Shown one piece after another: positions 37,310 to 47,107 of a stretch of DNA of 64,000 nucleotides. The stretch lies in assembly GCF_002022665.1 (NCBI RefSeq), contig NZ_CP019788.1, positions 124,001-188,000 on the forward strand. The letters are read 5' to 3'. The position numbers and the translations under genes are program-made. This DNA is from Bartonella sp. JB63 (GTDB lineage: Bacteria; Pseudomonadota; Alphaproteobacteria; Rhizobiales; Rhizobiaceae). A model generated the notes under the pieces. It ran no database searches and had not been told where the DNA came from. It saw nothing but the letters and a program-made list of their open reading frames with translations. Each line of letters begins with the position of its first letter. Positions within the stretch are counted from its first letter, which is position 1.

Positions 37310-38932
37310 ATGTTTAAGAGAATTTTTGCTGTATTAGGATTAATTGCTTTTTTTAGTGGGCTAATGCCAATAGTACTGAATGCATCACCTAAAAATACAT
37401 TGGTGATGGCATGGAATATTGATTCGATTACCAATTTTGATCCGGCACAATCAGTGGAACTGGTTACAAGTGAATTATTGACCAATATTTGCAGTGCATT
37501 AGTACAGTATCATCCAGATAACCCGACTGTAATTCACCCTGCTATGGCACAATCTTGGGATGTTTCAGATGATGGGAAAAAAATTATTTTTCATCTTCGT
37601 GATGATTTAAAATTTGATGATGGAACGGTAGCTACTGCACAAGATCTTGCTTGGTCAATGCAAAGGGTTGTTAAATTAGAATTGGGTTATGCTCAATCTT
37701 TAAAGGATTATGGATTTACTAAAGATAATGTTGAAACAAATATCCAAGCCCTCGATGATAAAACTTTACAAATGCAATTTGATAAATTCTATCCTCTCCG
37801 TCTTATATTGACTGTAATTGGGCAATCTTATGCTTCTGCTTTGCTTGATCGGAGAAAACTTGAAATACACGCTGTTAATGATGATATGGGAAATAAATAT
37901 TTAGCTACTCATTCAGCTTGTGTTGGTCCCTATAAATTAGTGCGTTGGATTCCAGGAGAGCGAGTTGTTTTACAGGCAACCCAACATTATTGGGGAGGAG
38001 ATCCAAAAATTGAGAAAATTTTAATACTTCATGTTGCTGAATCAGCAAGTCAAAGATTTCTTTTAGAAAAAGGAGTTGTAGATATAGCTCGTGATCTCTC
38101 TTCAGAGGATATACTGGATATTGAAAAACAAGGGGGCCCCATTACAATTCGTCGTGTTTTGCGTCCACGATCTGTTTATCTTTCATTGAATAATAAGAAT
38201 GCAATTTTTGCTAATGAAAAAGTACGTTTGGCGTTTCGTTATCTAGTTGATTATGATACTCTTGGTAAAACTGTTTTAAAAGGGATTGCCATTCCTCGTG
38301 CAAGTTATATGCCATTAGGGGTGCCGGGTGCTTTGAATGAAAAAGAGGGTGTACCATTTAAATTGGATTTAAAAAAAGCAAAACAGTTAATCAATGAGGC
38401 GGGTTATTTAAATGGCTTTAAAGCCAATCTTTTAATTGGCAGTCTTACCTATATGTCATCTGTTGCGCAGACTATCCAAGAAAATGCACATAAGATTGGT
38501 ATTGAACTTACCATTGAAAAAATGTCACAAGCTCAATTGTTAAGTCGGGTTCGTGGTGGAAATTATGATATTGCTATTATGAATTGGAGTACAGCTGATC
38601 CTGATGGACATGCATCTTCATGGCATCATGTTTTTAATCCTGATCCTACATTTACCAAACGTTACAATATGCATCTAGCTTGGCGGGCTGGTTATTATGA
38701 TGCAAAGGCAAATAAAATGGTGATGGATGCTTTATTCGAGGAAGACAAAAATAAACGCCTTGAACAATATCGAGAACTACAGAATTATATTTTTTATCAC
38801 GGTCCTATGGCTTATTTGTTCCAGACATATTATACTATTGGGGTAGGACCTAAAGTAAAAAAATGGGTTTGGAATAGCTTCAGACTTTATTATAATAAAG
38901 CTGAAAAATATATACAATCAAATGATGAATAG
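37310..38932 (+). CDS. Peptide ABC transporter substrate-binding protein (SBP family 5), paralog 2
   Basis: The start is ATG at 37310 (MFKRIFAVLGLIAFFSGLMP), which gives a proper signal peptide; the frame is open further upstream without one. 540 aa. It shares the blocks of paralog 1, such as MAWNIDSITNFDPAQ, MAQSWDVSDDGKKIIFHL, NKYLATHSACVGPYKLV and FRYLVDYDTLGKTVLKGIAI. It lies directly before the two permease genes. Two binding proteins feeding one transporter suggests a widened ligand range, which is inference. Confidence 0.9.
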   Translation: MFKRIFAVLGLIAFFSGLMPIVLNASPKNTLVMAWNIDSITNFDPAQSVELVTSELLTNICSALVQYHPDNPTVIHPAMAQSWDVSDDGKKIIFHLRDDLKFDDGTVATAQDLAWSMQRVVKLELGYAQSLKDYGFTKDNVETNIQALDDKTLQMQFDKFYPLRLILTVIGQSYASALLDRRKLEIHAVNDDMGNKYLATHSACVGPYKLVRWIPGERVVLQATQHYWGGDPKIEKILILHVAESASQRFLLEKGVVDIARDLSSEDILDIEKQGGPITIRRVLRPRSVYLSLNNKNAIFANEKVRLAFRYLVDYDTLGKTVLKGIAIPRASYMPLGVPGALNEKEGVPFKLDLKKAKQLINEAGYLNGFKANLLIGSLTYMSSVAQTIQENAHKIGIELTIEKMSQAQLLSRVRGGNYDIAIMNWSTADPDGHASSWHHVFNPDPTFTKRYNMHLAWRAGYYDAKANKMVMDALFEEDKNKRLEQYRELQNYIFYHGPMAYLFQTYYTIGVGPKVKKWVWNSFRLYYNKAEKYIQSNDE

Positions 38933-39022
38933 ATTCAGTAGTGTGTAGTTAAAATTTATTTGACTGTATGGTAGGAAAGATCGCTAAACTTATGTTTCAT
39001 AAGTGGGTAGGGAAGTGCTATA

Positions 39023-40096
39023 ATGGCTTCATCATTTTCAAAAATTAATACGATATTATTACCAAAGCAGAAAAATTTGTATATATGGGCATTTTTTTTT
39101 AAAGTTTTTAAGCTTTTGATTTCGGTATTTATTACGTTAATTGGTTTAATAACAATTACTTTTTTTATTGGTCGTCTTCTTCCTTTAGATCCCGTTATTG
39201 CCATTCTTGGAGATAATATCAGTCAAGAATCTTATGATAAAATGTTTTATAAATTGGGTCTTGATCAGCCATTAATCATCCAATATTGGACTTATCTTCA
39301 ACATATTTTTTTGTTTGATTTTGGAGATGCTTTAGTTTCAGGGCGGCCTATTTTAACAGATATTATGCATGTATTTCCTCCAACGCTTGAATTAGCAACA
39401 GTTGCTATTATTATTGGTACAAGCTTTGGTATTCCATTTGGTGTCATTGCAGCAATGTATCGTAATTCAGCCATTGATTATTTTTTGCGTTTTTTTACAT
39501 TGTTTATTTATTCAACTCCGACTTTTTGGCTTGGATTAATAGCATTATTGGTATTCTACAATAAACTTGATTGGATTGGTGGTCCAGGACGTATTGATTT
39601 TATTTACGAATATTCTTTTGAAGCCAAGACAGGATTTTTTCTTTTAGATACTGCAATGCAAGGGAAATGGGAGGCTTTTGGTAACGCTTTCAGTCATATT
39701 ATTATGCCTGCCTTAATCCTAGCCTTCGGTGCTATGGCCTATATTAGTCGTATGACTCGTGGATTTATGATTGAACAACTAAATCAGGAATATATTGTTA
39801 CTGCACGTGTTAAGGGATTATCATGGCGACAAACAGTTTGGAGGCATGCTTTCCGCAACGCTGCTGTTCAGATTATTACTATTGTTGGACTTTCTTATGC
39901 TTTTTTATTAGAAGGTGCTGTGCTGACAGAGACAGTTTTTGCTTGGCCTGGATTTGGACGTTATTTAACTAATGCTCTTTTAGCAGGTGATATGAATGCG
40001 GTTGTAGCCTGTACATTGCTTATAGGGTGCTTCTTTATTGTTATTAATTTATTTTCTGATTTACTTTATAGAATCTTCGATCCAAGGACACGTTAA
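39023..40096 (+). CDS. Peptide ABC transporter permease (DppB-like)
   Basis: Inner-membrane subunit, 357 aa, with about six TM segments. The DppB/OppB start FITLIGLITITFFIGRLLPLDPV is present. The cytoplasmic EAA loop reads YIVTARVKGLSWRQTVWRHAFRNA, which contacts the ATPases. The last periplasmic part contains EGAVLTETVFAWPGFGRYL. The N-terminus is about 40 residues longer than usual before TM1. The next gene starts three bases later. Confidence 0.92.
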   Translation: MASSFSKINTILLPKQKNLYIWAFFFKVFKLLISVFITLIGLITITFFIGRLLPLDPVIAILGDNISQESYDKMFYKLGLDQPLIIQYWTYLQHIFLFDFGDALVSGRPILTDIMHVFPPTLELATVAIIIGTSFGIPFGVIAAMYRNSAIDYFLRFFTLFIYSTPTFWLGLIALLVFYNKLDWIGGPGRIDFIYEYSFEAKTGFFLLDTAMQGKWEAFGNAFSHIIMPALILAFGAMAYISRMTRGFMIEQLNQEYIVTARVKGLSWRQTVWRHAFRNAAVQIITIVGLSYAFLLEGAVLTETVFAWPGFGRYLTNALLAGDMNAVVACTLLIGCFFIVINLFSDLLYRIFDPRTR

Positions 40097-40099
40097 ATT

Positions 40100-41029
40100 A
40101 TGACAATATCGCACGAAAATGAATTACAACCATCGTTTTCTTTAAGACGCTGGGTAAAAAGGTCTATTCCACAATCAGTTATTCAGGCGAACATACAGAA
40201 ATTTTACCATTCGTTGATTAGATTTTTTCATAATATTTCTGCTTTATTTGGTTTTGTCATTATTTTTTCTATTGTTTTATGTGCGATTTTTGCACCTTGG
40301 ATTGCTACCCATGATATTATAAGTAATGATCTTGCTCATCGACTTCTTCCACCATCTACATTGCATTATTTGGGAACAGATGAGTTAGGGCGTGATATTT
40401 TTAGTCGATTAATTTTTGGTATGCGTATTACCCTTTATATTGTTTTTCTAACCACTATTATTGTGGCACCTGTAGGGCTCATTGTAGGAACGACAGCTGG
40501 ATATATAGGAGGATGGGTTGATACTATTTTAATGCGTATTGTTGATATTTTTCTTGCTTTTCCAGGTTTGATTTTAGCACTTGCTTTTTCAGCTGCTTTA
40601 GGACCAGGTATTGAAAATGCTGCAATCGCGATTTCAATTGCAGCATGGCCACCAATTGCACGTTTAGCGCGTGCTGAAACTCTGACAATACGTTCATCTG
40701 ATTACGTTTCTGCTATTCGTCTACAAGGGGCATCTTCTTGCCGAATTATTCTATTTCATATTACACCGATGTGTATTCCCTCGGTAATTGTACGATTAAC
40801 ATTGAATATGTCTGCTATTATTTTAATGGCTGCCGGTCTTGGTTTTTTGGGGTTAGGTGCCCAACCTCCGAGTCCTGAATGGGGGGTTATGCTTTCGACA
40901 GGTCGTGAATTTATGATGACAAGTTGGTGGTTGGCAGCGGTTCCCGGTTGTGCAATATTAATTACAAGCCTTGCTTTTAATCTTTTAGGCGATGGACTTC
41001 GTGATATATTGGATCCGCGCAATGGATAA
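40100..41029 (+). CDS. Peptide ABC transporter permease (DppC-like)
   Basis: Second inner-membrane subunit, 309 aa. HYLGTDELGRDIFSRLIFGMRITL is the DppC signature, and the EAA loop is DYVSAIRLQGASSCRIILFHI. The C-terminus LGDGLRDILDPRNG is typical. The gene overlaps the following ATPase gene by 8 bp. Confidence 0.93.
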   Translation: MTISHENELQPSFSLRRWVKRSIPQSVIQANIQKFYHSLIRFFHNISALFGFVIIFSIVLCAIFAPWIATHDIISNDLAHRLLPPSTLHYLGTDELGRDIFSRLIFGMRITLYIVFLTTIIVAPVGLIVGTTAGYIGGWVDTILMRIVDIFLAFPGLILALAFSAALGPGIENAAIAISIAAWPPIARLARAETLTIRSSDYVSAIRLQGASSCRIILFHITPMCIPSVIVRLTLNMSAIILMAAGLGFLGLGAQPPSPEWGVMLSTGREFMMTSWWLAAVPGCAILITSLAFNLLGDGLRDILDPRNG

Positions 41030-41897
41030 AAAATTATTAGAAATAGAAAATTTACACATTTCATTTCCTACAACAGTTGGTATTTCAGATGTTGTGCGTG
41101 GTGTTAGCTTTTCTCTTGGGAAAGAAAAAGTTGGAATTGTTGGGGAGTCCGGATCCGGAAAATCAATGACTGGACGTGCGATTTTGAAACTCAATCCAAA
41201 GTCAGCAATCATTAAAGCTAAGAAAATGTATTTTGATAATATCGACTTATTGTCTGCAAGTGAGTCTCAGATGCGTACTATTCGGGGAAAACGTATTTCA
41301 ATGATTTTACAAGATCCAAGATATTCGCTTAATCCATTAATACGAATTGGGGATCAGATTATAGAAGCTTACCGTATTCATTATAATGTTTCAAAAATGG
41401 ATGCATGGGAACGGACAATTTCTATGTTGGAATCTGTTCATATTCGTAATCCTGAACATGTTATGCGGTTATTCCCTCATGAAATATCAGGTGGAATGGG
41501 ACAGCGAGTTATGATTGCTATGATGCTTATTCCCAAGCCTGATTTAATTATTGCAGATGAGCCAACATCTGCACTTGATATCACAGTGAGAACTCAGGTT
41601 TTAAGGGTGTTGGATGAGCTTGTGACAAAATCAGGAATGGGACTTATTTTCATTAGTCATGATTTGAATATGATTGCTAATTTTTGTGATCGTGTTTTGG
41701 TAATGTATGCTGGTCGTATATTGGAAGAATTATCAGCATCTGATTTATCTCGTGCATGTCATCCTTATACCAAGGCTTTGCTAGCGAGTTTGCCACGGCT
41801 TGATAATCCAGTTGATATTTTAACTGTTCCTGAGCGAGATCCTAGTTGGTTAGATAGTCCTACGATTTTAAATGGTGTTGAAAAGAGGTTGTTGTGA
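41022..41897 (+). CDS. Peptide ABC transporter ATP-binding protein (DppD-like)
   Basis: Cytoplasmic ATPase subunit. The start at 41022 (MDKKLLEIENLHISFPT) overlaps the dppC-like stop; an earlier in-frame ATG at 40992 would reach deeper into that gene. Walker A is GESGSGKS, Walker B is LIIADEPTSALD, and the signature sequence is EISGGMGQRV. The H-loop is FISHD. About 291 aa, slightly short at the C-terminal oligopeptide-transporter extension. Confidence 0.92.
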   Translation: MDKKLLEIENLHISFPTTVGISDVVRGVSFSLGKEKVGIVGESGSGKSMTGRAILKLNPKSAIIKAKKMYFDNIDLLSASESQMRTIRGKRISMILQDPRYSLNPLIRIGDQIIEAYRIHYNVSKMDAWERTISMLESVHIRNPEHVMRLFPHEISGGMGQRVMIAMMLIPKPDLIIADEPTSALDITVRTQVLRVLDELVTKSGMGLIFISHDLNMIANFCDRVLVMYAGRILEELSASDLSRACHPYTKALLASLPRLDNPVDILTVPERDPSWLDSPTILNGVEKRLL

Positions 41898-42679
41898 CCA
41901 ATTGTGAAAATATTATTGACGTTTCTAACTTATCTGTGACTTTTGGACGTGGATATCAAGCGTTAACAGTAGTGAAAAATGTTAACTTTCATATTAAGCG
42001 TGGTGAAGCTTATGGTTTAATTGGTGAATCAGGGTGTGGTAAATCAACTATTTTGAATGCATTAGTTGGGTTGATTTCCTGTTCTAGTGGATGTTTTATT
42101 TTTGATGGTAAAGAAGTGCCACAGAAAAAAAACAAAGCTTTTCTACGCCGTATTCAAATGGTTTTTCAAGACCCTTATGCGTCACTTCATCCAAGAAAAA
42201 TGGTTTATACTGCTCTTTCTGAGACTCTTTCAATTCATAATATGAGCAATAAAAAAGAACGGATAAATGATATTTTAAGCGCTGTTGGTTTAGGTTCTTC
42301 ATTTTTTTATCGTTATCCACATGAGTTGTCTGGAGGCCAACGTCAGCGCGTTGCTCTTGCCCGTGCTTTAATTATTGAGCCAGAAGTTTTGTTGCTTGAT
42401 GAACCAACATCTGCATTGGATGTATCTGTTCAGGCTGAAATTTTAAATTTGTTGAAATCATTACAGGAAGAAAAACATCTTACTTATTTAATGGTTTCTC
42501 ATGATCTTTCTGTTATTGCACATATGTGTAGACGTGCTGGAATCATGCACAAAGGTGTAATTCTTGAAGAATTAAGCAATAACAATTTGCGTCATTTACA
42601 TGCGAAAAATGACTATACAAAGATGTTTTTTGAAACCAGTATTGAGCCTATTTTCCATAAAGAAAAAAAAGCATTATAG
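41894..42679 (+). CDS. Peptide ABC transporter ATP-binding protein (DppF-like)
   Basis: Second ATPase subunit, 261 aa. Walker A GESGCGKS, Q-loop MVFQDPYASLHPRK, signature LSGGQRQRVALARAL, Walker B LLLDEPTSALD and H-loop MVSHD are all intact. The GTG start overlaps the previous stop codon, so translation is coupled. It is the last gene of the operon. Confidence 0.92.
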   Translation: MTNCENIIDVSNLSVTFGRGYQALTVVKNVNFHIKRGEAYGLIGESGCGKSTILNALVGLISCSSGCFIFDGKEVPQKKNKAFLRRIQMVFQDPYASLHPRKMVYTALSETLSIHNMSNKKERINDILSAVGLGSSFFYRYPHELSGGQRQRVALARALIIEPEVLLLDEPTSALDVSVQAEILNLLKSLQEEKHLTYLMVSHDLSVIAHMCRRAGIMHKGVILEELSNNNLRHLHAKNDYTKMFFETSIEPIFHKEKKAL

Positions 42680-43188
42680 ATATTATAAGAAGGCAAGTTT
42701 TCTTTTTTATATTGCTCTTTCTAAAGTTTGATGTTTTATTCTTTTCTGATATTGAACTAATTCATTAGTATAGAATTGAAGCCACAATTTTAATGATAAA
42801 ACTATGTATTATTAATACGATTACTCATGGTTGAATTGGAAATTCGGACAATCAATTTTGAACGACATATTGATTCTATTTTTAACAATTTTGTTACGAA
42901 AATTAGAAATCTAAATATACAGAAAAATAATTATTTATTTTATTATTGTGGTTTTTATCATTATCTTTTTTCTGTGTAAATATGTTATCATAAATTATAT
43001 CAAGTTTTTAAAGGATTAAAGAATAGCATTATTATAATGTTCTTCTCAATCGCTCTTTTGAGAAGGATTTACGTATTTCCTAATTCATTTCTATTAATTA
43101 ATTATAAAAATCTTTTATGATGATTCAAATAAAATTAATTGGAATTACATAATGAAAACTTTTCTAAAAAATGTCATAAGGTGAACAT
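42680..43188. other. Gene-free AT-rich interval before tRNA-Met
   Basis: About 500 bp of low-complexity AT-rich sequence. I see no open frame, no convincing terminator and no remnant I can name. Confidence 0.5.
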
Positions 43189-43265
43189 TGGTAGCGGAGG
43201 AGGGATTCGAACCCCCGACACAAGGATTATGATTCCTCTGCTCTAACCTACTGAGCTACTCCGCC
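43189..43265 (-). tRNA. tRNA-Met (anticodon CAT)
   Basis: The minus strand gives acceptor GGCGGAG with CTCCGCT, D arm TAGCTCAGTAGGTTAGAGCA, anticodon stem GAGGA/TCCTT around loop ATCATAA (CAT), T arm GTTCGAATC, and encoded CCA. The standard acceptor pairing at the top suggests an elongator tRNA; a CAT tRNA that is modified to read AUA (Ile) cannot be fully excluded from sequence. Confidence 0.88.
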
Positions 43266-43434
43266 AAAGTAGATAAATCTTATAAAGAATTTTATCTTTG
43301 GTGGATACTAAGAGTTAGAATAGTAAGATGTCAAGCATCGTTTTTAAGCTTTTCTCTTGTTATTCTATTTCATCCCGGATATGGAATGAATGAAAGTTAT
43401 AAATTTTTATAGTTGGCAGAATAAGGCATAAAAA

Positions 43435-44391
43435 ATGGCGCCACGTATAGCGGTTTTAGGGTGCGGTTATTGGGGTAAAAATCATATACAGACCCTTCAA
43501 AGTCTTGGAGTTTTAGCAGCAGTTTCCGATGCTGATTCCAGTCGTGCTGCGCATTTTTCGAGTATGTATGGTGTTATGGCTATTACACCGGATGATCTTT
43601 TTACTCATAAAGATATTGATGCACTTATTTTGGCATTACCTCCACAATTTCATACAGAAAATGCTCTGCGGGCTATTAAGAATGGCAAGGATGTTTTGGT
43701 TGAAAAACCAATCGCTTTAAATATAACTGATGCTGAACTCCAAGTTCGGACTGCTAATAAATATGGACGGATTTTTATGGTAGGTCATATTCTGCGTTTT
43801 CACCCCGCCTTTGAAAAATTATGTGAATTAATAGAGCAAGGAGCGTTAGGAGATATATGTTATATTTATTCTCATCGGTTAGGTTTTGGTAAATTTCATA
43901 CACAAAGCAGTGCTTTATGGGATCTTGCTCCCCATGATCTTTCAATGATTTTAGCTTTGACAAAATGCGAACCTTTGCAGGTCCATGGGGAAGAATCCGC
44001 AGTGATTAACCGGCTTTCTGATTTTGCGCATATTCATATGACATTTCCAAATGGTATACGTAGCCACCTTTTTACTTCACGTCTTAGTCCTTATTGTGAA
44101 AGACGCCTGACAATTATTGGTACAAAGGCTATGATTGTATTTGATGATATGGAACCGTGGAATCGTAAATTAGCATTTCACCGTTTTTCTATTTGGCAGG
44201 AGAATAAAGAATGGGTTTCTAGTACTGATAAGATAAATTATATTGATATTTGTGAAGGTTTACCGCTTACCTACGAATTGCAGCATTTTCTAAATTGTAT
44301 TGAGACACGCCAATCACCTCGTACAAATGGAAAAGATGCTATCGCTATTTTAAGGGTTTTAACTGCAGCTAGTGTCGAGCATCATGGATAA
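43435..44391 (+). CDS. Gfo/Idh/MocA family oxidoreductase
   Basis: NAD(P)-dependent sugar or cyclitol dehydrogenase family, 318 aa. The N-terminal Rossmann motif is IAVLGCGYWGKNHIQTL. The family EKP motif is in VLVEKPIALN, followed by MVGHILRFHPAF and the active-site region LWDLAPHDLSMI. It sits 47 bp before a DegT-type aminotransferase. The pair is typical of routes that oxidise and then aminate a nucleotide sugar for surface polysaccharide, so this is a probable 3-dehydrogenase; the exact sugar is unknown. Confidence 0.87.
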   Translation: MAPRIAVLGCGYWGKNHIQTLQSLGVLAAVSDADSSRAAHFSSMYGVMAITPDDLFTHKDIDALILALPPQFHTENALRAIKNGKDVLVEKPIALNITDAELQVRTANKYGRIFMVGHILRFHPAFEKLCELIEQGALGDICYIYSHRLGFGKFHTQSSALWDLAPHDLSMILALTKCEPLQVHGEESAVINRLSDFAHIHMTFPNGIRSHLFTSRLSPYCERRLTIIGTKAMIVFDDMEPWNRKLAFHRFSIWQENKEWVSSTDKINYIDICEGLPLTYELQHFLNCIETRQSPRTNGKDAIAILRVLTAASVEHHG

Positions 44392-44438
44392 AAGGTAAGG
44401 TAAGCCTTTATATTATTGTGATTATCAATGGAGTTAAT

Positions 44439-45557
44439 ATGCAATTCATTGACCTTGGAGCGCAGCGTGCGCGCATCGAAGATAAAATTAATGCCGCGAT
44501 TGCGCATGTTATAGCCAGTGGTCAGTATATTTTGGGGCCGAAAGTAACAGAATTTGAAGAACGATTAGCGGATTATCTTGGCGTTAAGCATGTTATTGCT
44601 TGTGCTAATGGAACAGATGCATTGATGATGCCTCTTATGGCTAAGAATATTGGTCGAGGTGATGCTGTCTTTTGTCCTAGTTTTACTTTTTCTGCAACTG
44701 CAGAAGTTGTTGCTTTGGTAGGAGCGGAACCTGTTTTTGTTGATGTAAGACCTGATACATTTAATATTGACGTTGATAAACTTTCTGGAGCAATCCAAAT
44801 GATTAAAAAAGAGGGACGTCTTAAACCAAAGGCGATTATTGCTGTTGATTTGTTTGGACTCCCTGCTGATTATGAAAAAATTTCTCTGCTAGCTAAAAAA
44901 GAGAATCTTTTTGTTATTGAAGACACTGCTCAATCGATAGGCGGTAAAAGTAATAATGTTATGTGTGGGGCTTTTGGTGATGTTGCAGCAACTAGTTTTT
45001 ATCCTGCAAAACCCTTAGGATGTTATGGTGACGGGGGTGCTATGATGACTAATGATGATGATATGGAAGCCCTTTTACGTTCATTATTGTTTCATGGTAA
45101 AGGTAAAACACAATATGACAATGTGCGTATTGGTATGAATTCACGATTAGATACAATTCAAGCCGCTATTTTATTAGAAAAACTTGTTATTTTTGAAGAT
45201 GAGATAGAAAAACGTGCAGCAATTGCTCAACGTTATTCTGAGAGTTTAAAGGATATTGTGGAAGTTCCAAAAGTGAAAACGGGTGTTTGTTGTGCTTATG
45301 CACAATATACCATTAAGGTGAAAAATCGCGATAAGTTAAAAGCCTATTTACAAAAAAATGGCATTCCTACAATGATTTATTATAATACTCCTTTGCATTT
45401 ACAACCAGCTTATAAAAATTTTCCCTATGTAAAGGGTTCTCTTTCTGTTTCTGAATATTTGGGAAGCTGTATCTTAAGTTTACCTATGTATCCTTATTTA
45501 TCACAAGGTGATCAAGATAAAATTATTCAGTGTATAAGAGACTTTTATAGTGCCTAA
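44439..45557 (+). CDS. DegT/DnrJ/EryC1/StrS family aminotransferase
   Basis: PLP-dependent aminotransferase of nucleotide sugars. The start is ATG at 44439 (MQFIDLGAQRARIEDKINAA), with GGAG six bases upstream; a GTG seven codons earlier is less likely. The PLP lysine is K191 in SFYPAKPLGCYGDGGA. EDTAQSIGG carries the aspartate that contacts the pyridine ring. 372 aa. It is paired with the Gfo/Idh gene before it and probably makes an amino sugar for LPS or another surface glycan. Confidence 0.9.
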   Translation: MQFIDLGAQRARIEDKINAAIAHVIASGQYILGPKVTEFEERLADYLGVKHVIACANGTDALMMPLMAKNIGRGDAVFCPSFTFSATAEVVALVGAEPVFVDVRPDTFNIDVDKLSGAIQMIKKEGRLKPKAIIAVDLFGLPADYEKISLLAKKENLFVIEDTAQSIGGKSNNVMCGAFGDVAATSFYPAKPLGCYGDGGAMMTNDDDMEALLRSLLFHGKGKTQYDNVRIGMNSRLDTIQAAILLEKLVIFEDEIEKRAAIAQRYSESLKDIVEVPKVKTGVCCAYAQYTIKVKNRDKLKAYLQKNGIPTMIYYNTPLHLQPAYKNFPYVKGSLSVSEYLGSCILSLPMYPYLSQGDQDKIIQCIRDFYSA

Positions 45558-45626
45558 AATCTGTAGGAGAAACACACTATTTATGTAAACAGTATAATTT
45601 ATAATGTATTATAAGCGTTTTTAAAT

Positions 45627-46274
45627 TTATTCTATTTTAGTATTAGCGATTTTTTTGCGAATGTAAGATGCAAGATCGCTGTTGTTTTTAGAGCTTTTAG
45701 TTAACTTATTAATGGGTGAGGCTTTGCCTTCTTTCAAAGCAATATGGCTAACTAGTGCAGCTGCTAATTCTTTTGTATCTTCACATAATTCATTTAACAA
45801 TTGATTTTTAGCATCAGTATCAAGTTCATCAATTTGAATATTTTTAAGACGTTGTTCATAACGTACTATTTTCTCGTGCATAGCTTTAATTTCTCTTATG
45901 AAAGTATCTATTGCTAGAACATTGTTTTTGTTTTCTACTTTTTTTGTTTTAGTAGGGGGAAAAGGTTTGTATTGTGCAGGAAAATATGAACAATAAAGCT
46001 GTTCTTTTTTTTTGCTAAGTTGTATTTTTAGTTGAGCATATTTTTTTTGTAAAGAATCATATTTTTGTTCATGACGCGCTAATTCTACCGCATGTTGAGC
46101 ACAAAGAAAATTGTAGTTAGCTTGTATTTCAATAAGCGATAATGGAATTTTTGCGGAAACGGATTGATATGCAAAATGAAGAATCTTGCGCCAAATTAGA
46201 GGAGAAATAAGTACTAATAACCAAGAAATGATTGCAACTCCAAGAATAAAAAAAAGAATTGATTGGATAAGCAT
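45627..46274 (-). CDS. Hypothetical membrane-anchored coiled-coil protein
   Basis: The start is set at 46274 (MLIQSILFFILGVAIISWLL), with AAGAGGT upstream; the frame stays open further upstream but only by overlapping the EipA gene in another frame. One N-terminal TM segment is followed by long charged helices (KYDSLQKKYAQLKIQLSKKK, IREIKAMHEKIVRYEQRLKN). 215 aa. No family was recognised. It lies 23 bp behind the EipA gene on the same strand, so an envelope role is plausible. Confidence 0.7.
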   Translation of the reverse strand: MLIQSILFFILGVAIISWLLVLISPLIWRKILHFAYQSVSAKIPLSLIEIQANYNFLCAQHAVELARHEQKYDSLQKKYAQLKIQLSKKKEQLYCSYFPAQYKPFPPTKTKKVENKNNVLAIDTFIREIKAMHEKIVRYEQRLKNIQIDELDTDAKNQLLNELCEDTKELAAALVSHIALKEGKASPINKLTKSSKNNSDLASYIRKKIANTKIE

Positions 46275-46297
46275 AATACCTCTTTTCAATAAGAGCT

Positions 46298-46894
46298 TTA
46301 AAATGGGTTCCATGTTGGCGTGGGTGTTAATTTTAAATATCCCATATTGATTCCAAGACGTGCACCAACGCCTGTGCGTATTGGAATCAAAAGAGTATTG
46401 TCCCGTTTGAGAACATGAAAACCAACTCCTGCAATTAAATAGGCCGAACCTGAAATACCTCCATAGCGCCCCCATAAATTATTTATCTTATTCAGATCGT
46501 AAACTAAGATCATTGCACGGGATCCCTGGCCACCGAAATCCCACCCTACAGATGGTCCTTGCCAGAAAATTTTATGTTGATCATGACTTTTAGTAAAGAC
46601 TTTCCCTTCGCCATAAGTTAATCCAGCAAAAAAAGCACCAGATGCTTCTTCTCCTAAAATATAAGCATTTGGATGACCATATCGGGAAAAAATATTTTCA
46701 ATTGCAGTGGCTATGCTACCTGCTGTTTTACCAAAAAAATTATGACCGGAAGCAATAATTTCTTGCAACGAGAAATTCTGATCTTGCTCTTCTACTGATG
46801 AAAGCTGAGCATTTGCACTATTTATCGTTATTAATAAGAGGGATATGAAGAGTACAATATTCATATACCAACGTGATAAGAGAGAGTGTACCAT
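46298..46894 (-). CDS. eipA: DUF1134 periplasmic protein, EipA-like envelope integrity protein
   Basis: The DUF1134 family includes Brucella EipA, a periplasmic protein required for envelope integrity and virulence. A signal peptide (NIVLFISLLLITINSANAQ) is followed by GSIATAIENIFSRYGHPNAY, ILGEEASGAFFAGLTYGEG, GPSVGWDFGGQGSRAMILVY and the C-terminal GVGARLGINMGYLKLTPTPT. The start at 46894 (MVHSLLSRWYMNIVLF) is chosen for its upstream purine-rich box; longer and shorter starts exist. About 198 aa. Confidence 0.88.
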   Translation of the reverse strand: MVHSLLSRWYMNIVLFISLLLITINSANAQLSSVEEQDQNFSLQEIIASGHNFFGKTAGSIATAIENIFSRYGHPNAYILGEEASGAFFAGLTYGEGKVFTKSHDQHKIFWQGPSVGWDFGGQGSRAMILVYDLNKINNLWGRYGGISGSAYLIAGVGFHVLKRDNTLLIPIRTGVGARLGINMGYLKLTPTPTWNPF

Positions 46895-47107
46895 AGGATT
46901 TTTCTCTTTTAATTGATGATTATACACATGAGGATAGAATTAAAATTCTATTCAATTAAATAGAAAATAAGGCATAAAGTTATTTAAATTCTTAAATTTT
47001 TTCCTGATAAGAAAATTTTAATGTGATTGTTAAATTTCTATATATAAATTAGGTGTTAAAAGCTTCATTTGAGGAAAATTTTTGAGAATTGAGGAACTGT
47101 AATAGAT

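Noticed and set aside
40992..41021. Earlier start for the DppD-like ATPase
   Set aside because: It would extend further into the dppC-like gene with residues not typical of the family; the ATG at 41022 gives the usual short overlap.
46275..46475. Longer N-terminus for the coiled-coil membrane protein
   Set aside because: The extra residues overlap the EipA gene in another frame and look like its shadow; a good ribosome binding site precedes the Met at 46274.
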